Shown here: positions 27,167 through 36,978 of the stretch, piece after piece
Numbering within the stretch: the stretch's first letter is position 1
How the letters are laid out: every line of letters starts with the position of its first letter
NCBI GenBank assembly: GCA_963663735.2
Contig: CAXXHN010000002.1
Span: forward strand, 1,426,001 to 1,490,000
DNA from: G963663735 sp963663735
Lineage (GTDB): Bacteria; Acidobacteriota; UBA6911; RPQK01; JAPXNP01
DNA: 64,000 nt
Direction of reading: 5' to 3'
Position numbers and translations under genes: made by a program
Notes under the pieces: model-generated
The model's input: only the letters and a program-made list of their open reading frames with translations
Told to the model about the DNA's origin: nothing
Database searches by the model: none

Positions 27167-28497
27167 TGAGTTTCGAAAACCTTCTATTTTCCATTGCGGG
27201 ATACAGTATTCAATTCGCTCTACTAGTGGGATTAGCCTTTCTCGCCATGTTCCTGACCAGGACAAAACATCCGGTCTCAAACCTCTATTTCTGGCAAGGT
27301 GTCCTGGGGCTGGCTTTAATACTTCCTTTCCTGGAGACTGCAGTGAATGTGTCCTCGCCTGTCCTTGATCCCATCTTTCAGTTTGAAATTGAATCGCCAG
27401 ATTCCATTGTTCCTGCTTCTGATAATTTCTCCTTTTGGGCCCCGCTATTGCTTTTTGTTCTATTGGCGGGAATTATTTTCAATCTCGGCAAGCTGACTCT
27501 GGGGCTTCTACGATTGAGAGCTATTAACAAATCCGCGGATATTGTTAATCCTCTGCCTGAAAACCTGGTGAGGTTGAAGCAGAGGCTTCACAAACATTGC
27601 AGCATAAAGATCTCCCGGGAAATCGAAGCACCACTGACTTTTGGATTTCTGAATCCGGTAATCCTTGTGCCCGAAAAATTTCGATTTCTTGATAATGAAC
27701 AGCAAGAATGCGTTATTTGCCATGAACTTCTACATATAAGCCGCCGCGACTGGCTACTCAACCTGAGTGAACAAACAATCAAATCAGTGCTTTGGTTCCA
27801 TCCGGCAATCTATTTTCTGATTACAGAAATCACCTTATCCCGCGAAAAGCTGATTGATGCCAGGGTAGTTGGAATTACTGGTAAACGAAAGGTCTACCTG
27901 AATGCAATATTGAGGATGATTCAACCAGATCCAGAAGTAGACTTATATCCAGTCGTTCCCTTTGCCGGCAGAAGCCAGCTGTTGAAAAGAGTCAGTTTCC
28001 TGTCAATTGAATGCAATATGTCCGGAAAACAATTCAGAAAGCAATTAATAACTGCCTCGATGAGTTTTTTACTGGTAATGATTCTGACTATCACGGTCGG
28101 CCAAAGTGTTTCTCCCATTCAATTTGGAAATATCTTCCCTACTACTGCAGCTGATCCCAGTCTAATTGATATCGCGGCCACTAAAAACCCTTCCATACCA
28201 GCAGGTGAAGATCCTCTTCAGCTAGATAGAAATGAATGGCCTGAACTGGTCAAGCGTGTTAATCCGAAGTATCCGGAGGAAGTTAAAAAAGCCGGCATTT
28301 CTGGAGTGGTCGCTTGTTCCGCTCTGGTTGATAGAAACGGGATTGTACAAAAAGTAGAAATTATCAGGAGCCCGGATGACCTTTTAAGCAAAGCCACGGT
28401 AGAAGCCATGAAACAGTGGGTATATGAACCTACGATTAGAGACGGCAAAGCAGTGGAAGTATCATTCAAAATCTATTTTAATTTTGTCCCGCAGTAA
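27166..28497 (+). CDS. M56/BlaR1-like membrane metalloprotease with TonB C-terminal domain
   Basis: A 443-residue protein. Three N-terminal helices (about 8-30, 42-60, 90-118) lead into a zinc-protease domain with HELLH (186-190) and a downstream Glu in SREKLIDAR (Glu227) as likely third ligand. A fourth helix lies at about 288-310. The last ~90 residues are a TonB C-terminal domain (VKRVNPKYPEEVKKAGISGVV to QWVYEPTIRDGKAV). Instead of the penicillin-sensing domain of BlaR1 it has this periplasmic TonB-like domain, a combination common in Acidobacteriota and Bacteroidota. Its first base overlaps the blaI stop codon. The signal sensed is unknown. Confidence 0.88.
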   Translation: MSFENLLFSIAGYSIQFALLVGLAFLAMFLTRTKHPVSNLYFWQGVLGLALILPFLETAVNVSSPVLDPIFQFEIESPDSIVPASDNFSFWAPLLLFVLLAGIIFNLGKLTLGLLRLRAINKSADIVNPLPENLVRLKQRLHKHCSIKISREIEAPLTFGFLNPVILVPEKFRFLDNEQQECVICHELLHISRRDWLLNLSEQTIKSVLWFHPAIYFLITEITLSREKLIDARVVGITGKRKVYLNAILRMIQPDPEVDLYPVVPFAGRSQLLKRVSFLSIECNMSGKQFRKQLITASMSFLLVMILTITVGQSVSPIQFGNIFPTTAADPSLIDIAATKNPSIPAGEDPLQLDRNEWPELVKRVNPKYPEEVKKAGISGVVACSALVDRNGIVQKVEIIRSPDDLLSKATVEAMKQWVYEPTIRDGKAVEVSFKIYFNFVPQ

Positions 28498-28622
28498 TCA
28501 TATAAAAGTGCGCCACGCGAGTGTGTACAGAACTCTGTGTATGTTTAAACTGAGTTTCAGTTGTGATTAGATCTAATTATTTAGTTAAGCTTTGGCTTTC
28601 CTGGAATCCATGGGAGGTGTTC

Positions 28623-30392
28623 ATGCGCTTTATCCGGGTTTTGTTATTTGCCGTGTTCTTTTCTTTCATTCCAGTGCACGCCGGTCTGATTCTAAGTAAC
28701 GAATCACCTCGATGGGGTGAGACAATTCAGGTCGACGCGACTTTGGATTTTCCAAAAGACACCCTCCATCCAGGTGACCGGGTTTTTTTGAAGCTCGATA
28801 CTCGGCATCAGGGCACCTTCAATATCGAGTACGCTGAGATGTCATGGGATGGGGAGAAATTCACAATAGAAGTAGTGATACCGTCTGGTTGTGAAGCTGC
28901 TTTATTTTACGTCCTGACCCCGGAGAAACAACTCAAGTACTATAAAAGAATCTATCCATTCGACACAGACGGCAATCCTCCGCCAGGTTCTGTCATCTTA
29001 TCTACCAGTGATTCGGTAACAGAAGATGAATGGTTGACAATGGTTGCAGCGGAACTGAAAAAATATCCGGAAATCTTGTGGGCTTACCAGGAAGTTTGGC
29101 GAACAAGAATCTTCTGGTGGCATAACCTGGAAACAGATGAATTACTGTGGCAGGTAAAATCACTTGAAAATTCAGAGAGAACACCTGAATTGCTAAAAAC
29201 ATTGGCGATGGGTTACTGGTATACAGCCGAATTTGAAACTGCGTACGCCCGACTTGAGGAGTTATGCCGCAGATTTCCAGACTCTCCCTATGCTCTGCAT
29301 GCGATAAACGATGCCATCTCCCAGGCCTTCAGCAACAACCTCAACGACATGAGATCATCAATAAACAGATTAGCCGTTGATATTATCAAGCGAGCCCCGG
29401 AGAACCCAATCCTGCGATATCACCATAACGCCACTGCATGGCTCAGCTTTCCCGGTCATACCATCGAAACCTTGAAAAAGGTCTGTGATCCATGGATAGC
29501 AGAGGAACCTAGTAATCCCAAGCCACACTATTACCTTGGCCAGGAGTTCGCGAGGATTGGACTACTCCAGGAGGCTGATGACGAGCTCACTCAGGCACTG
29601 ACGCTTGCTTACCAACCCAGGCCATGGGAGCCGTTTATTATATCGGGCAGAGGTTACATTCATCAATTACGCTCCGAAGTCCGGGCCAGACAAGGACGAC
29701 TTGTTGAAGCGCTTGCTGATAGTAAACTGGCCCAGGAGTATACCAGTACAAGCACTACAAAAGACATTGAAACCGAAGCCTCTCTACTAATGAAACTCGG
29801 GTACCCTGATAAAGCCGAAGAGATCGCAATAGCAGCTTATCGGAAAGGATCACAAACAGTTGAACCCTTCCTGGAGGAACTCTATGAGCAGCGCACGAAA
29901 AAAGCTGACGGTTTTCAGGAATGGCTGACGGCCAAACTGGAATATAAGAGTGGGGTTATGCCTGACGACCAAGCCCTGGAAAAATCCCCCGCGTTTAAAG
30001 GCAAAACGCTTCAAGGGGAAAACATCGACTCTAAGTCATTCAATGATGATCTCATTGTGTTAAATTTCTGGGCCACTACCTGTGGACCGTGTATTAGAGA
30101 AATGCCGGATCTCAACCGGCTCGTGGATCAGTACCAGGCAAAGATCCGATTCCTGGCGGTTTCGGGCGAAAGTGAGGAGAGGATAAATAATTTCCTGCAA
30201 AAACACATCTTCAGTTACGAGATTATCCCTGATGCCGGAGCGATTGAGAAGGCCTTCAGGATTTCTTCTCACCCGACACATATAGTGATCAAATCAGGTC
30301 AAATTTTATGGAAAGGTTCCGGGGCAAGTTCGGGGAATACTGAAAGGCTGGAGGGTATTATCAAACGCTTTTTGGACGGCACCTTGAATTGA
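28623..30392 (+). CDS. Exported TPR protein with C-terminal TlpA-like thioredoxin domain
   Basis: A 589-residue protein from the ATG with GGGAGGTG upstream; an in-frame start 20 codons earlier lacks one. Signal peptide MRFIRVLLFAVFFSFIPVHA. Residues ~20-125 form a beta-sandwich-like region, ~150-450 an alpha-helical TPR-type region (ALADSKLAQE, LGQEFARIGLLQEADDELTQAL), and ~455-589 a TlpA/ResA-like thioredoxin domain with redox motif CGPC at 487-490 and the cis-Pro turn SHPTHIV. It should act as a periplasmic thiol-disulfide reductase attached to a helical scaffold. It follows the BlaI-M56 pair by 125 nt. A second, broken copy lies at 60952-62730. Confidence 0.82.
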   Translation: MRFIRVLLFAVFFSFIPVHAGLILSNESPRWGETIQVDATLDFPKDTLHPGDRVFLKLDTRHQGTFNIEYAEMSWDGEKFTIEVVIPSGCEAALFYVLTPEKQLKYYKRIYPFDTDGNPPPGSVILSTSDSVTEDEWLTMVAAELKKYPEILWAYQEVWRTRIFWWHNLETDELLWQVKSLENSERTPELLKTLAMGYWYTAEFETAYARLEELCRRFPDSPYALHAINDAISQAFSNNLNDMRSSINRLAVDIIKRAPENPILRYHHNATAWLSFPGHTIETLKKVCDPWIAEEPSNPKPHYYLGQEFARIGLLQEADDELTQALTLAYQPRPWEPFIISGRGYIHQLRSEVRARQGRLVEALADSKLAQEYTSTSTTKDIETEASLLMKLGYPDKAEEIAIAAYRKGSQTVEPFLEELYEQRTKKADGFQEWLTAKLEYKSGVMPDDQALEKSPAFKGKTLQGENIDSKSFNDDLIVLNFWATTCGPCIREMPDLNRLVDQYQAKIRFLAVSGESEERINNFLQKHIFSYEIIPDAGAIEKAFRISSHPTHIVIKSGQILWKGSGASSGNTERLEGIIKRFLDGTLN

Positions 30393-30918
30393 ATACTGGT
30401 GCCTTAGAAAGGTTGTTCTTTTCACTAATAACACTGGAATGAGTTCCTCGCGGACACAAAGGGAAACTGAGATCTGAGTCTAGCCGCCGGCCGCGCCGGA
30501 TCATGCAGGTTAGAAACTTGGCAGGGTAATCCACAATCCGCAATCGATTGTGCCGCCCATCCAGGGCTTGAATCTCAGATGGCCACTTCTCTGACCCCAG
30601 GTTCCCTGACGCTCACCTGGGGCTATTTCCTGCCGCACCTATGGTGCTTTTAAAGCCATGAATTCCAAACAGGAGGCAGACAAGGCTATCGATTCCGACC
30701 ACACTGTCCACTCAGTCCATCCGTAACAGAGATTTCTGCAACCGACATTCAAGTTTCAGGTTAGATTTGAGAATGCAGAAGGCAATCCGCCTCCCGGCTG
30801 TGTTTAAAAAAAAATACTTCGGACTTCGAATATCTCAGATCACAGTTAGAAAAGGATGTTATAGTCTTGAAAAAAGTACTGAATTACAGTCTTAACTATG
30901 ATTAGCAGGAGCCTGAGA
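30393..30918. repeat. Gene-free stretch with dispersed repeats, copy B
   Basis: This 526-bp stretch holds no gene that I can support. It contains GAAACTGAGATCTGAG (30463-30478), identical to copy A. It also has a reverse-oriented compound palindrome: CCCCAGGT (30595-30602)/ACCTGGGG (30615-30622), linker gctatttcctgcc, then GCACC-tat-GGTGC (30635-30647). A GATCTGAGATATTCGAA-type repeat lies on the minus strand at 30815-30845. The promoter of the GlpT-like gene must lie at its right end. Confidence 0.55.
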
Positions 30919-32271
30919 ATGTTAAACTGGATTAAAAAAATCTACACGCCCGCCCCTCATATTAATCGCCTGCCTCAAGACAGGATCGCGAAAACCTATA
31001 CCCGTTATCGATGGAGCACCATGGAGTCCACCTTCATCGGGTACGCCATGTTTTACCTTGTTCGCAATAATCTTTCCACCGTGGCTAAAGATGTTGGGAC
31101 AGCCCTGGCTTACGATCACAATATGATCGGGAATATTTTAGCCTTGTCCGCCATTTCCTATGGCCTTGGTAAATTCCTGATGGGATCCCTTTCGGACCGG
31201 GCTGATTCCCGGAAATTCATGGCCACGGGATTGTTACTGACCGGGTTGGTGAATTTTGCCTTTGGCAGCATGGAAGTGTATTGGATACACCTGCTTTTGT
31301 GGACCCTGAATGGATTCATACAGGGCATGGGCTGGCCGCCCTGCGGCCGTTCCCTGGGGCACTGGTTCAGTTTAAAGGAACGCGGATCGGTATTTGCCAT
31401 CTGGAATGTCGCCCATAATATTGGAGGCGGCGTGGCTGGGATCATGGCGGCTTATGCGGCCTCCCAGTTTGGATGGCAGGCCGCCTTTTATTTCCCTGGT
31501 GCCATTGCCCTGGTTGGTTCAGCCTACTTATACTGGCGCCTGCGTGATACACCTCAATCCCAGGGTTTGCCGCCTGTTGAGGAATACAAGAATGACTTTT
31601 CGGAGACAGAAAAAAAACTTGGATTAATCCATGAACGCGAGTTGTCAACTCGAGAGTTGTTCATTGAAAACATATTAAAAAACAGACCTCTCTGGATCAT
31701 GGCATTCGCCAACTTTTTCGTTTATATCGTTCGCTACAGCATGCTGGACTGGGGCCCCATGTATCTGAGGGAGGTCAAGGAAGCCACACTCGCGGGGGGA
31801 GGAATCGCTATTCTTCTTATCGAATTTGCCGGCATCCCTTCAACCATTCTGATTGGCTGGTTGTCCGACCGGGCTGGAGGCCGCCGGGGAATGGTCAGTC
31901 TCTTATGTATGATTCCCATTTTCTTCGCCTTTTTCGGAATTTATATCAATCCTCCTGGAAATCTCAATTTTGATATGGCTATGTTGGTCATCATTGGATT
32001 TTTTATCTATCCGCCGGTAATGTTACTGGGAGTCACAGGGATTGACCTTACCTCGAAGAAAGCGGTGGGAACCGCGGCTGGATTTATCGGCCTTTTCGGC
32101 TATCTCGGCCGCTCAGCGCAGGCCAAGGGTTTTGGGTGGATGGTGGATCATTACGGCAGTCTTTATGGCATGGAGACAGGATGGAACATTGTGATCTTCA
32201 GCATTTTAGGAGCTACAGTTATCGGAATTATCCTGCTCGCCTTCACCTGGAAGATAAAACCGCGAGCCTAG
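30919..32271 (+). CDS. GlpT/UhpT-family organophosphate antiporter (MFS)
   Basis: A 450-residue MFS carrier; the start was chosen for AGGAG 8 nt upstream. It has the GlpT-group N-terminus (RYRWSTMESTFIGYAMFYLVRNNLS) with the conserved arginine after YLV, GSLSDRADSRKFM after helix 2 and GWPPCGRSLGHWF in helix 4-5, the OPA-family signature. The C-terminal half contains GWLSDRAGGRRG. OPA carriers exchange glycerol-3-phosphate or hexose phosphates for phosphate across the inner membrane. No kinase or phosphodiesterase gene is beside it, so which phosphate ester is carried is open. Confidence 0.85.
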   Translation: MLNWIKKIYTPAPHINRLPQDRIAKTYTRYRWSTMESTFIGYAMFYLVRNNLSTVAKDVGTALAYDHNMIGNILALSAISYGLGKFLMGSLSDRADSRKFMATGLLLTGLVNFAFGSMEVYWIHLLLWTLNGFIQGMGWPPCGRSLGHWFSLKERGSVFAIWNVAHNIGGGVAGIMAAYAASQFGWQAAFYFPGAIALVGSAYLYWRLRDTPQSQGLPPVEEYKNDFSETEKKLGLIHERELSTRELFIENILKNRPLWIMAFANFFVYIVRYSMLDWGPMYLREVKEATLAGGGIAILLIEFAGIPSTILIGWLSDRAGGRRGMVSLLCMIPIFFAFFGIYINPPGNLNFDMAMLVIIGFFIYPPVMLLGVTGIDLTSKKAVGTAAGFIGLFGYLGRSAQAKGFGWMVDHYGSLYGMETGWNIVIFSILGATVIGIILLAFTWKIKPRA

Positions 32272-32537
32272 ATCGAAGTGAGATCTGTGATATTCAAACT
32301 TCGAAGTGGCACGATCTTCCAAGCCTGTGGATTGATATTACTCAGGCAGGCGCGACACCAGAAAAGGACGGAGGCCTGTTTTTTGTAACCCGGGGGACCG
32401 AAGGTAACCCCAGGTCGGAGATGTCCCCAATGTATAACTGCGAGCGCTGTAAGTGCTAACCGCAACCATGGATGGAACTGCCAATAAAGATGTTTTAAGC
32501 CCAGTATTTACTCCCGATAAAGCTACCAGGAGGTATC
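32272..32537. repeat. Intergenic repeats, copy C
   Basis: Contains a GAGATCTGTGATATTCAAACTTCGAAGT-type degenerate repeat (32279-32307), GC-rich inverted pieces around 32390-32430, and AGCGCTGTAAGTGCT (32443-32457), which matches copy A at 13 of 14 positions. The remainder up to 32530 is the upstream region of the CocE-type gene. Confidence 0.5.
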
Positions 32538-34421
32538 ATGAGAGTTCGTAGATTAATGCTTTGTCTTCTTCTTGCCGTAACGCTGCTAACCGTTTTCAGC
32601 CTGGGAAAAGAACCGGTACGGGAAACCTTTCCCCGGGACGATTTCACCGTACGTGAAGAAATGGTCCCGATGCGTGATGGAGTTAAGCTTTATACACTGA
32701 TCCTAATTCCAAAAGATGCTTCTGAACCGCTTCCTATCCTGTTAGAACGCACTCCGTATAATGCGAAACGCTGGTTGTCTGTAACCTCAACCAGGCTGGA
32801 GGTTACCCTTGGGGAACCGCGGTTTGTCGGGAAAGGTTATATCTATATCGCACAGGATATCCGAGGCAGATATGGCTCAGAAGGCCGATACGACATGTAT
32901 CGGGTCCCTCGGGGCGAATACAACAAATCTGAAACAGATGAGACGACGGATGCCTGGGATACAATCGATTGGCTGGTTAAAAATGTTCCAAATAACGGCA
33001 GGGTAGGGATATGGGGAACTTCGTACCCAGGCTGGCTGACCTTGGCGGCGTTGTCTGATCCCCATCCGGCGCTGGCTGCAGCGGTTCCTTTTAATCCGGT
33101 TGTGGATGTCTGGAAAGCTGACGACTGGTTTCACTGGGGAGCCTTCAGGGCAATCTATGCTTTCGAGTTTATCTACGGAATGGAAACTCGTAAGGGTGAA
33201 TCTTTTGATTTCCCATATTCCCAGAGAGACCTCTATAGCTGGGCGCTGGAAAAAGGGGCACTTGGCAGGGCGCTCGGCGAATACCTGGATGATCGACACG
33301 AAATGTGGGGACGGCTTATGGAAAACCCGGCGTATTCCGGTTATTGGCGCGATTGTGCCGCCGATCAGTGGTTCGAGGACCCCAGCCGGATTGTGCCGAC
33401 GCTTCATGTGCATGGTTACTGGGACCAGGAGGATATTTACGGCTCTCCCTCTGCTTACGCGGCAATGGAGAAGCATGATCAAAACAATAACCTGAACTTT
33501 TTTGCCGCCGGACCCTGGTATCATGGCCAGCATTTTGCTGACGGGAGCCATCTGGGGTCAATTATTTTCGACGCAAACACCGCAAAACGATTCCGGGAAG
33601 ACGTATTGCAGCCTTTTTTAGCGCATTTTTTAAAAGAGGAGAAAACCAGGGAAATCAAACCGGTTACGGTCTTCGAAACAGGAGTTAACCGCTGGCGACA
33701 GTTTGACCGGTGGCCGCCGGAACAGAGCCTCAAAAAACTATTTCTCAGGGATAATGGAAAACTCTCTTTTGAGTCACCCGGGGAGATGGAGAATTCCAAT
33801 GAGTATGTTTCAGACCCTGCCAAGCCGATTCCGTATGCCCCTCGTCCTGACTGGGGATTCAACTACGGTGTCCCTTCAATTATCTCAAAGTGGAGAACCT
33901 GGCTGGTGGAGGACCAGCGTTTCGCCGATGGCCGCCCCGATGTCCTGACCTGGGTCAGCGATCCTTTGGATGAACCGGTTACGGTTCGGGGTCCAGTCAC
34001 AGCCCGTCTTTTTGCCGAGACCACCGGAACAGATGCGGACTGGGTAGTTAAATTAATTGATGTTTATCCGGATGAGGATCCAACCTCATTTGAGATGTCC
34101 GGATACCAGCTCATGATCAGCGGAGATATTTTCCGGGGGCGATACCGGGAGGATTACTCGACAGCTAAACCTATTCCATCAAATGAAGTACTGGAATACC
34201 GGATCCCTTTGCCTGTAGTCAATCATACTTTCAAACCGGGGCATCGGCTCATGATCCAGGTACAGAGTACCTGGTTTCCGCTCTATGACAGGAATCCCCA
34301 GACATTTGTGGAATCAATAATGGATGCGCCCGATTCAAGCTACAAGGCGCAGAAACATACGATTCACCATAGCAGTAATTATCCGACTCACCTGGAGCTG
34401 TTTGTGGATACCCATAATTGA
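32538..34421 (+). CDS. CocE/NonD-family exported hydrolase
   Basis: A 627-residue S15-superfamily hydrolase with AGGAGG 5 nt before ATG and a signal peptide (residues 1-23). The alpha/beta-hydrolase domain begins FTVREEMVPMRDGVKLYT; nucleophile Ser162 lies in GTSYPG; a helical cap occupies about 195-300; Asp/His of the triad are in the region around HVHGYWDQED and GPWYHGQ. The last ~230 residues are the jelly-roll C-terminal domain (SDPLDEPVTVRGPVTARLF). Relatives include cocaine esterase, glutaryl-7-ACA acylase and X-prolyl dipeptidases. The real substrate (ester, amide or peptide) cannot be read from sequence. It acts outside the cytoplasm. Confidence 0.85.
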   Translation: MRVRRLMLCLLLAVTLLTVFSLGKEPVRETFPRDDFTVREEMVPMRDGVKLYTLILIPKDASEPLPILLERTPYNAKRWLSVTSTRLEVTLGEPRFVGKGYIYIAQDIRGRYGSEGRYDMYRVPRGEYNKSETDETTDAWDTIDWLVKNVPNNGRVGIWGTSYPGWLTLAALSDPHPALAAAVPFNPVVDVWKADDWFHWGAFRAIYAFEFIYGMETRKGESFDFPYSQRDLYSWALEKGALGRALGEYLDDRHEMWGRLMENPAYSGYWRDCAADQWFEDPSRIVPTLHVHGYWDQEDIYGSPSAYAAMEKHDQNNNLNFFAAGPWYHGQHFADGSHLGSIIFDANTAKRFREDVLQPFLAHFLKEEKTREIKPVTVFETGVNRWRQFDRWPPEQSLKKLFLRDNGKLSFESPGEMENSNEYVSDPAKPIPYAPRPDWGFNYGVPSIISKWRTWLVEDQRFADGRPDVLTWVSDPLDEPVTVRGPVTARLFAETTGTDADWVVKLIDVYPDEDPTSFEMSGYQLMISGDIFRGRYREDYSTAKPIPSNEVLEYRIPLPVVNHTFKPGHRLMIQVQSTWFPLYDRNPQTFVESIMDAPDSSYKAQKHTIHHSSNYPTHLELFVDTHN

Positions 34422-34541
34422 CCTGATTCCCGGCATAACTGAAATGAATAAAGGTGTTCTAGATATAATTTTTGTCGCACTCATAACTCGATATCCTTAA
34501 AAAAAGTCCATTCATTTTTAAGAGAGGGGAGGTACCCTATC

Positions 34542-35621
34542 ATGCATCAGGAATTCCCAAAAAGGAGAAGTTGTCGAACTCTTAGCAAAAGGTCATTCAT
34601 TCCATCACTTATCGTGTTTATTACGATAATCTCCGTAAATGCCGAAGAATTCAAAGGAGTTATTATCAAAAATGATAATAGCGAAAACAGGATTGTCCTG
34701 GTCGGGAATGAGGGGAGTTATTTATTCAACGATTCGGATACTCCGGAGGTAACAATCTATGATAGAACCAATCCGGACAAGGGCACCTATAACATTACAT
34801 CCTTCAGCAATGACTTTATCATTCAGGACAATCAATGCCAGTTGAGAGATTTTGACAGGGTAAACGGGGACGGCATTTACTTGCTGGCAATAGGTAAATT
34901 TTTCGATAGCCCTACTCTTGAAACGGCAATCCTGATGTACCCGGATTCTGACAATTTTTGTGGAGAGCCAATTGTTATCTGGCTTGACCATAAAATACTT
35001 GCTGAAAAATTGAAGATTGATGCAAGTGGAAATTTTTACCTCCTCGGTTTGCTGGTATCAGATAACCCGGAAACTGTGGGGCAGGATTTCCCGGGAGAGC
35101 AGCCTCTCCTTCATAAATTCACCCCGGAAGGTACTCTTGCTTATTCATCCTTTGTGAGAACCATCAATCCTGATCAAGGCAGATTATCCGAGACTTCCAC
35201 CAGTCCAATTCTCCTTCATTCCGATCTTGCGGTATCACCGAATGGAGAGGTATGGATTTTATGGAATAATATCGATACTGAGAAAACAGCTAATAATAAA
35301 AGCTCTTTAAAAGCCAACCTTTTCCATGCTAATCCTGAGGGCAAGGTAACTGAAGTTTACCCTGAACCTCCTGAAAGTGGTTATACCCTCACAGGTTTGA
35401 TAAAGAATTCGGATTCTTCAGAAGTATTGTTCGCGTGGGAAGATCTTCTCTCCAAAACTGAAACAAATACTATCCTGACAAGCCCTGATGGTTCTGTAGT
35501 GATGCAAGGAAGCTATTTCGGCCGGATCATTTCAGTTAGTGAGAACCTGGTCATAACCAAAACTAATAAGATGAGAGTCGGTTTTAGAAAAAACGCTCTG
35601 ATAATGTATTCTCATGATTGA
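34542..35621 (+). CDS. Exported protein of unknown function
   Basis: A 359-residue protein with a good Shine-Dalgarno (GGGGAGG) about 10 nt before ATG and a signal peptide (basic start, hydrophobic residues 19-33, cleavage after NAE). I do not recognise the family. The mature part is rich in short beta strands and recurring phrases that look like blade or repeat motifs (KIDASGNFYLLGLLVS, AVSPNGEVWILWNN, FTPEGTLAYSSF), reminiscent of SMP-30/NHL-like propellers. That is an impression, not an assignment. Two cysteines (in NQCQL and NFCGEP) could form a disulfide. It follows the CocE-type gene by 120 nt on the same strand. Confidence 0.7.
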   Translation: MHQEFPKRRSCRTLSKRSFIPSLIVFITIISVNAEEFKGVIIKNDNSENRIVLVGNEGSYLFNDSDTPEVTIYDRTNPDKGTYNITSFSNDFIIQDNQCQLRDFDRVNGDGIYLLAIGKFFDSPTLETAILMYPDSDNFCGEPIVIWLDHKILAEKLKIDASGNFYLLGLLVSDNPETVGQDFPGEQPLLHKFTPEGTLAYSSFVRTINPDQGRLSETSTSPILLHSDLAVSPNGEVWILWNNIDTEKTANNKSSLKANLFHANPEGKVTEVYPEPPESGYTLTGLIKNSDSSEVLFAWEDLLSKTETNTILTSPDGSVVMQGSYFGRIISVSENLVITKTNKMRVGFRKNALIMYSHD

Positions 35622-35736
35622 CTGCTTCTTACTGCCGTTAAAACCAGGAGAAATCTCTATTGGATGGAGCTGACTATTTATGAGGCACTTCCACTGCTAA
35701 AATGGGAAATGGATGGATCTGATATTCAGATTAAAT

Positions 35737-36978
35737 CTATTTCTCTTGCATCCAGTAGTCCCTATATCTTTCAAGCAGTTCAGAAAACCGTTCGGTGCAG
35801 CGAATGTTTCCCAGGGAGGAGTGAGCGTTTTCTTTTTCATTGATTAATAAAGGCACATATTTTTTCGGGTCTCCTGATACCGCGGCGATCAAGTGCTGCA
35901 TGCCCCCTTCCCCGTCGCCCGCTTCAGCCAGTAAAAAAGCAAGCCGGAAATGGGATGCAAAATCAGCTGGATCAATCTGTAAAATCCGGCGGAAGGTAGT
36001 TATTGCCTCCCCGGTTTTTTTTGCTTCCGCCTGTGTTTCGGCTAAATCAGCCAGGATGGCAGTGTCATCAGGATCCAGTTCTGCGGCATTCTTAAGATAA
36101 GTGAGCGCCTCATCCAGATTCATTTCAGCCCTGGCCAATAGTGTCAGGTTCAAATAATCGGAGGCAGTTTTATTCTTTTTCCGGTTTATCCAGATTCCGG
36201 CGTTTTTCAGGTCCCCGAGTTCCAGAAAAGTCTCCTCAAGTTCCTTCCTGACTCTTTCATTGCCTGGATCCAGGTTTTCCGCTTTTTGCAGGGCAGATAT
36301 TGCCTCATTAAGACGCCCCCGGTCCCTGAGCGCCGCTCCAAACCAATAGTAGCTTTGCCATGCCTTCGGAAACTCCGTGACCAGTTTAGAAAAAACCTCA
36401 AATGCTTCCTGGTTCTTTCCGGAGTTAAGAAAGGACAACCCCATATTGATTCTACTCTCCAGGCTGCCTTCCGAAAACCTTCCAGACTCCTTATAGGCAG
36501 CCGCTGATTCAGAATACTTACCTTGACTGAAATAGGCCTTGCCCCGCAGTTCCAGCCCCCTTTTATCTTCAGGGTGCTTTTCAAGGAAAACATTCAAGTC
36601 CTCCAGAGCCTCCCCCGGTCTGCTCATTCTCAACCGGGCCTCAGCCCTCAGCAGGTAGCCCTGAACAGATTTCCCGCCCATGGATATCAGCTGGGAAGCC
36701 TGTTCCTCAGCCTCCTTAAAATGTTCCTGTACCAGCAAGACCAGGATAAGGTTATACCTGGCTTTTTCGAAATCTGGAGCCAGGGCCAGAGCCTCCCGAA
36801 AACACCGGGCCTGGCCCTCTGAATATTCCGATTCAGTTCCTATCATGGCTTCCCCCTGGCGGAACCATTCCAGGGCCTTTCCTGCCAATTCAACATCCAA
36901 CGGTGTAGGAAGAGGGGGTCCCGGAAGAGATCCCTGCACAGCCAGGACCAAGAACAGAAATATGGATGGATTAAGCAT
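35737..36978 (-). CDS. Exported TPR-repeat protein
   Basis: A 413-residue protein with a short hydrophobic leader (MLNPSIFLFLVLAVQGSLPG) followed by about ten tetratricopeptide repeats spanning residues ~45-395. Typical A..Y...G...EA......L...P units include WYFGAALRDRGRLNEAISALQKAENLDPGN-like and LTYLKNAAELDPDD. TPRs form superhelical binding scaffolds; partners are unknown. It converges with the unknown exported protein gene. No strong Shine-Dalgarno is visible next to the ATG (GAGGGG lies about 14 nt away), so the start is moderately sure. Confidence 0.8.
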   Translation of the reverse strand: MLNPSIFLFLVLAVQGSLPGPPLPTPLDVELAGKALEWFRQGEAMIGTESEYSEGQARCFREALALAPDFEKARYNLILVLLVQEHFKEAEEQASQLISMGGKSVQGYLLRAEARLRMSRPGEALEDLNVFLEKHPEDKRGLELRGKAYFSQGKYSESAAAYKESGRFSEGSLESRINMGLSFLNSGKNQEAFEVFSKLVTEFPKAWQSYYWFGAALRDRGRLNEAISALQKAENLDPGNERVRKELEETFLELGDLKNAGIWINRKKNKTASDYLNLTLLARAEMNLDEALTYLKNAAELDPDDTAILADLAETQAEAKKTGEAITTFRRILQIDPADFASHFRLAFLLAEAGDGEGGMQHLIAAVSGDPKKYVPLLINEKENAHSSLGNIRCTERFSELLERYRDYWMQEK

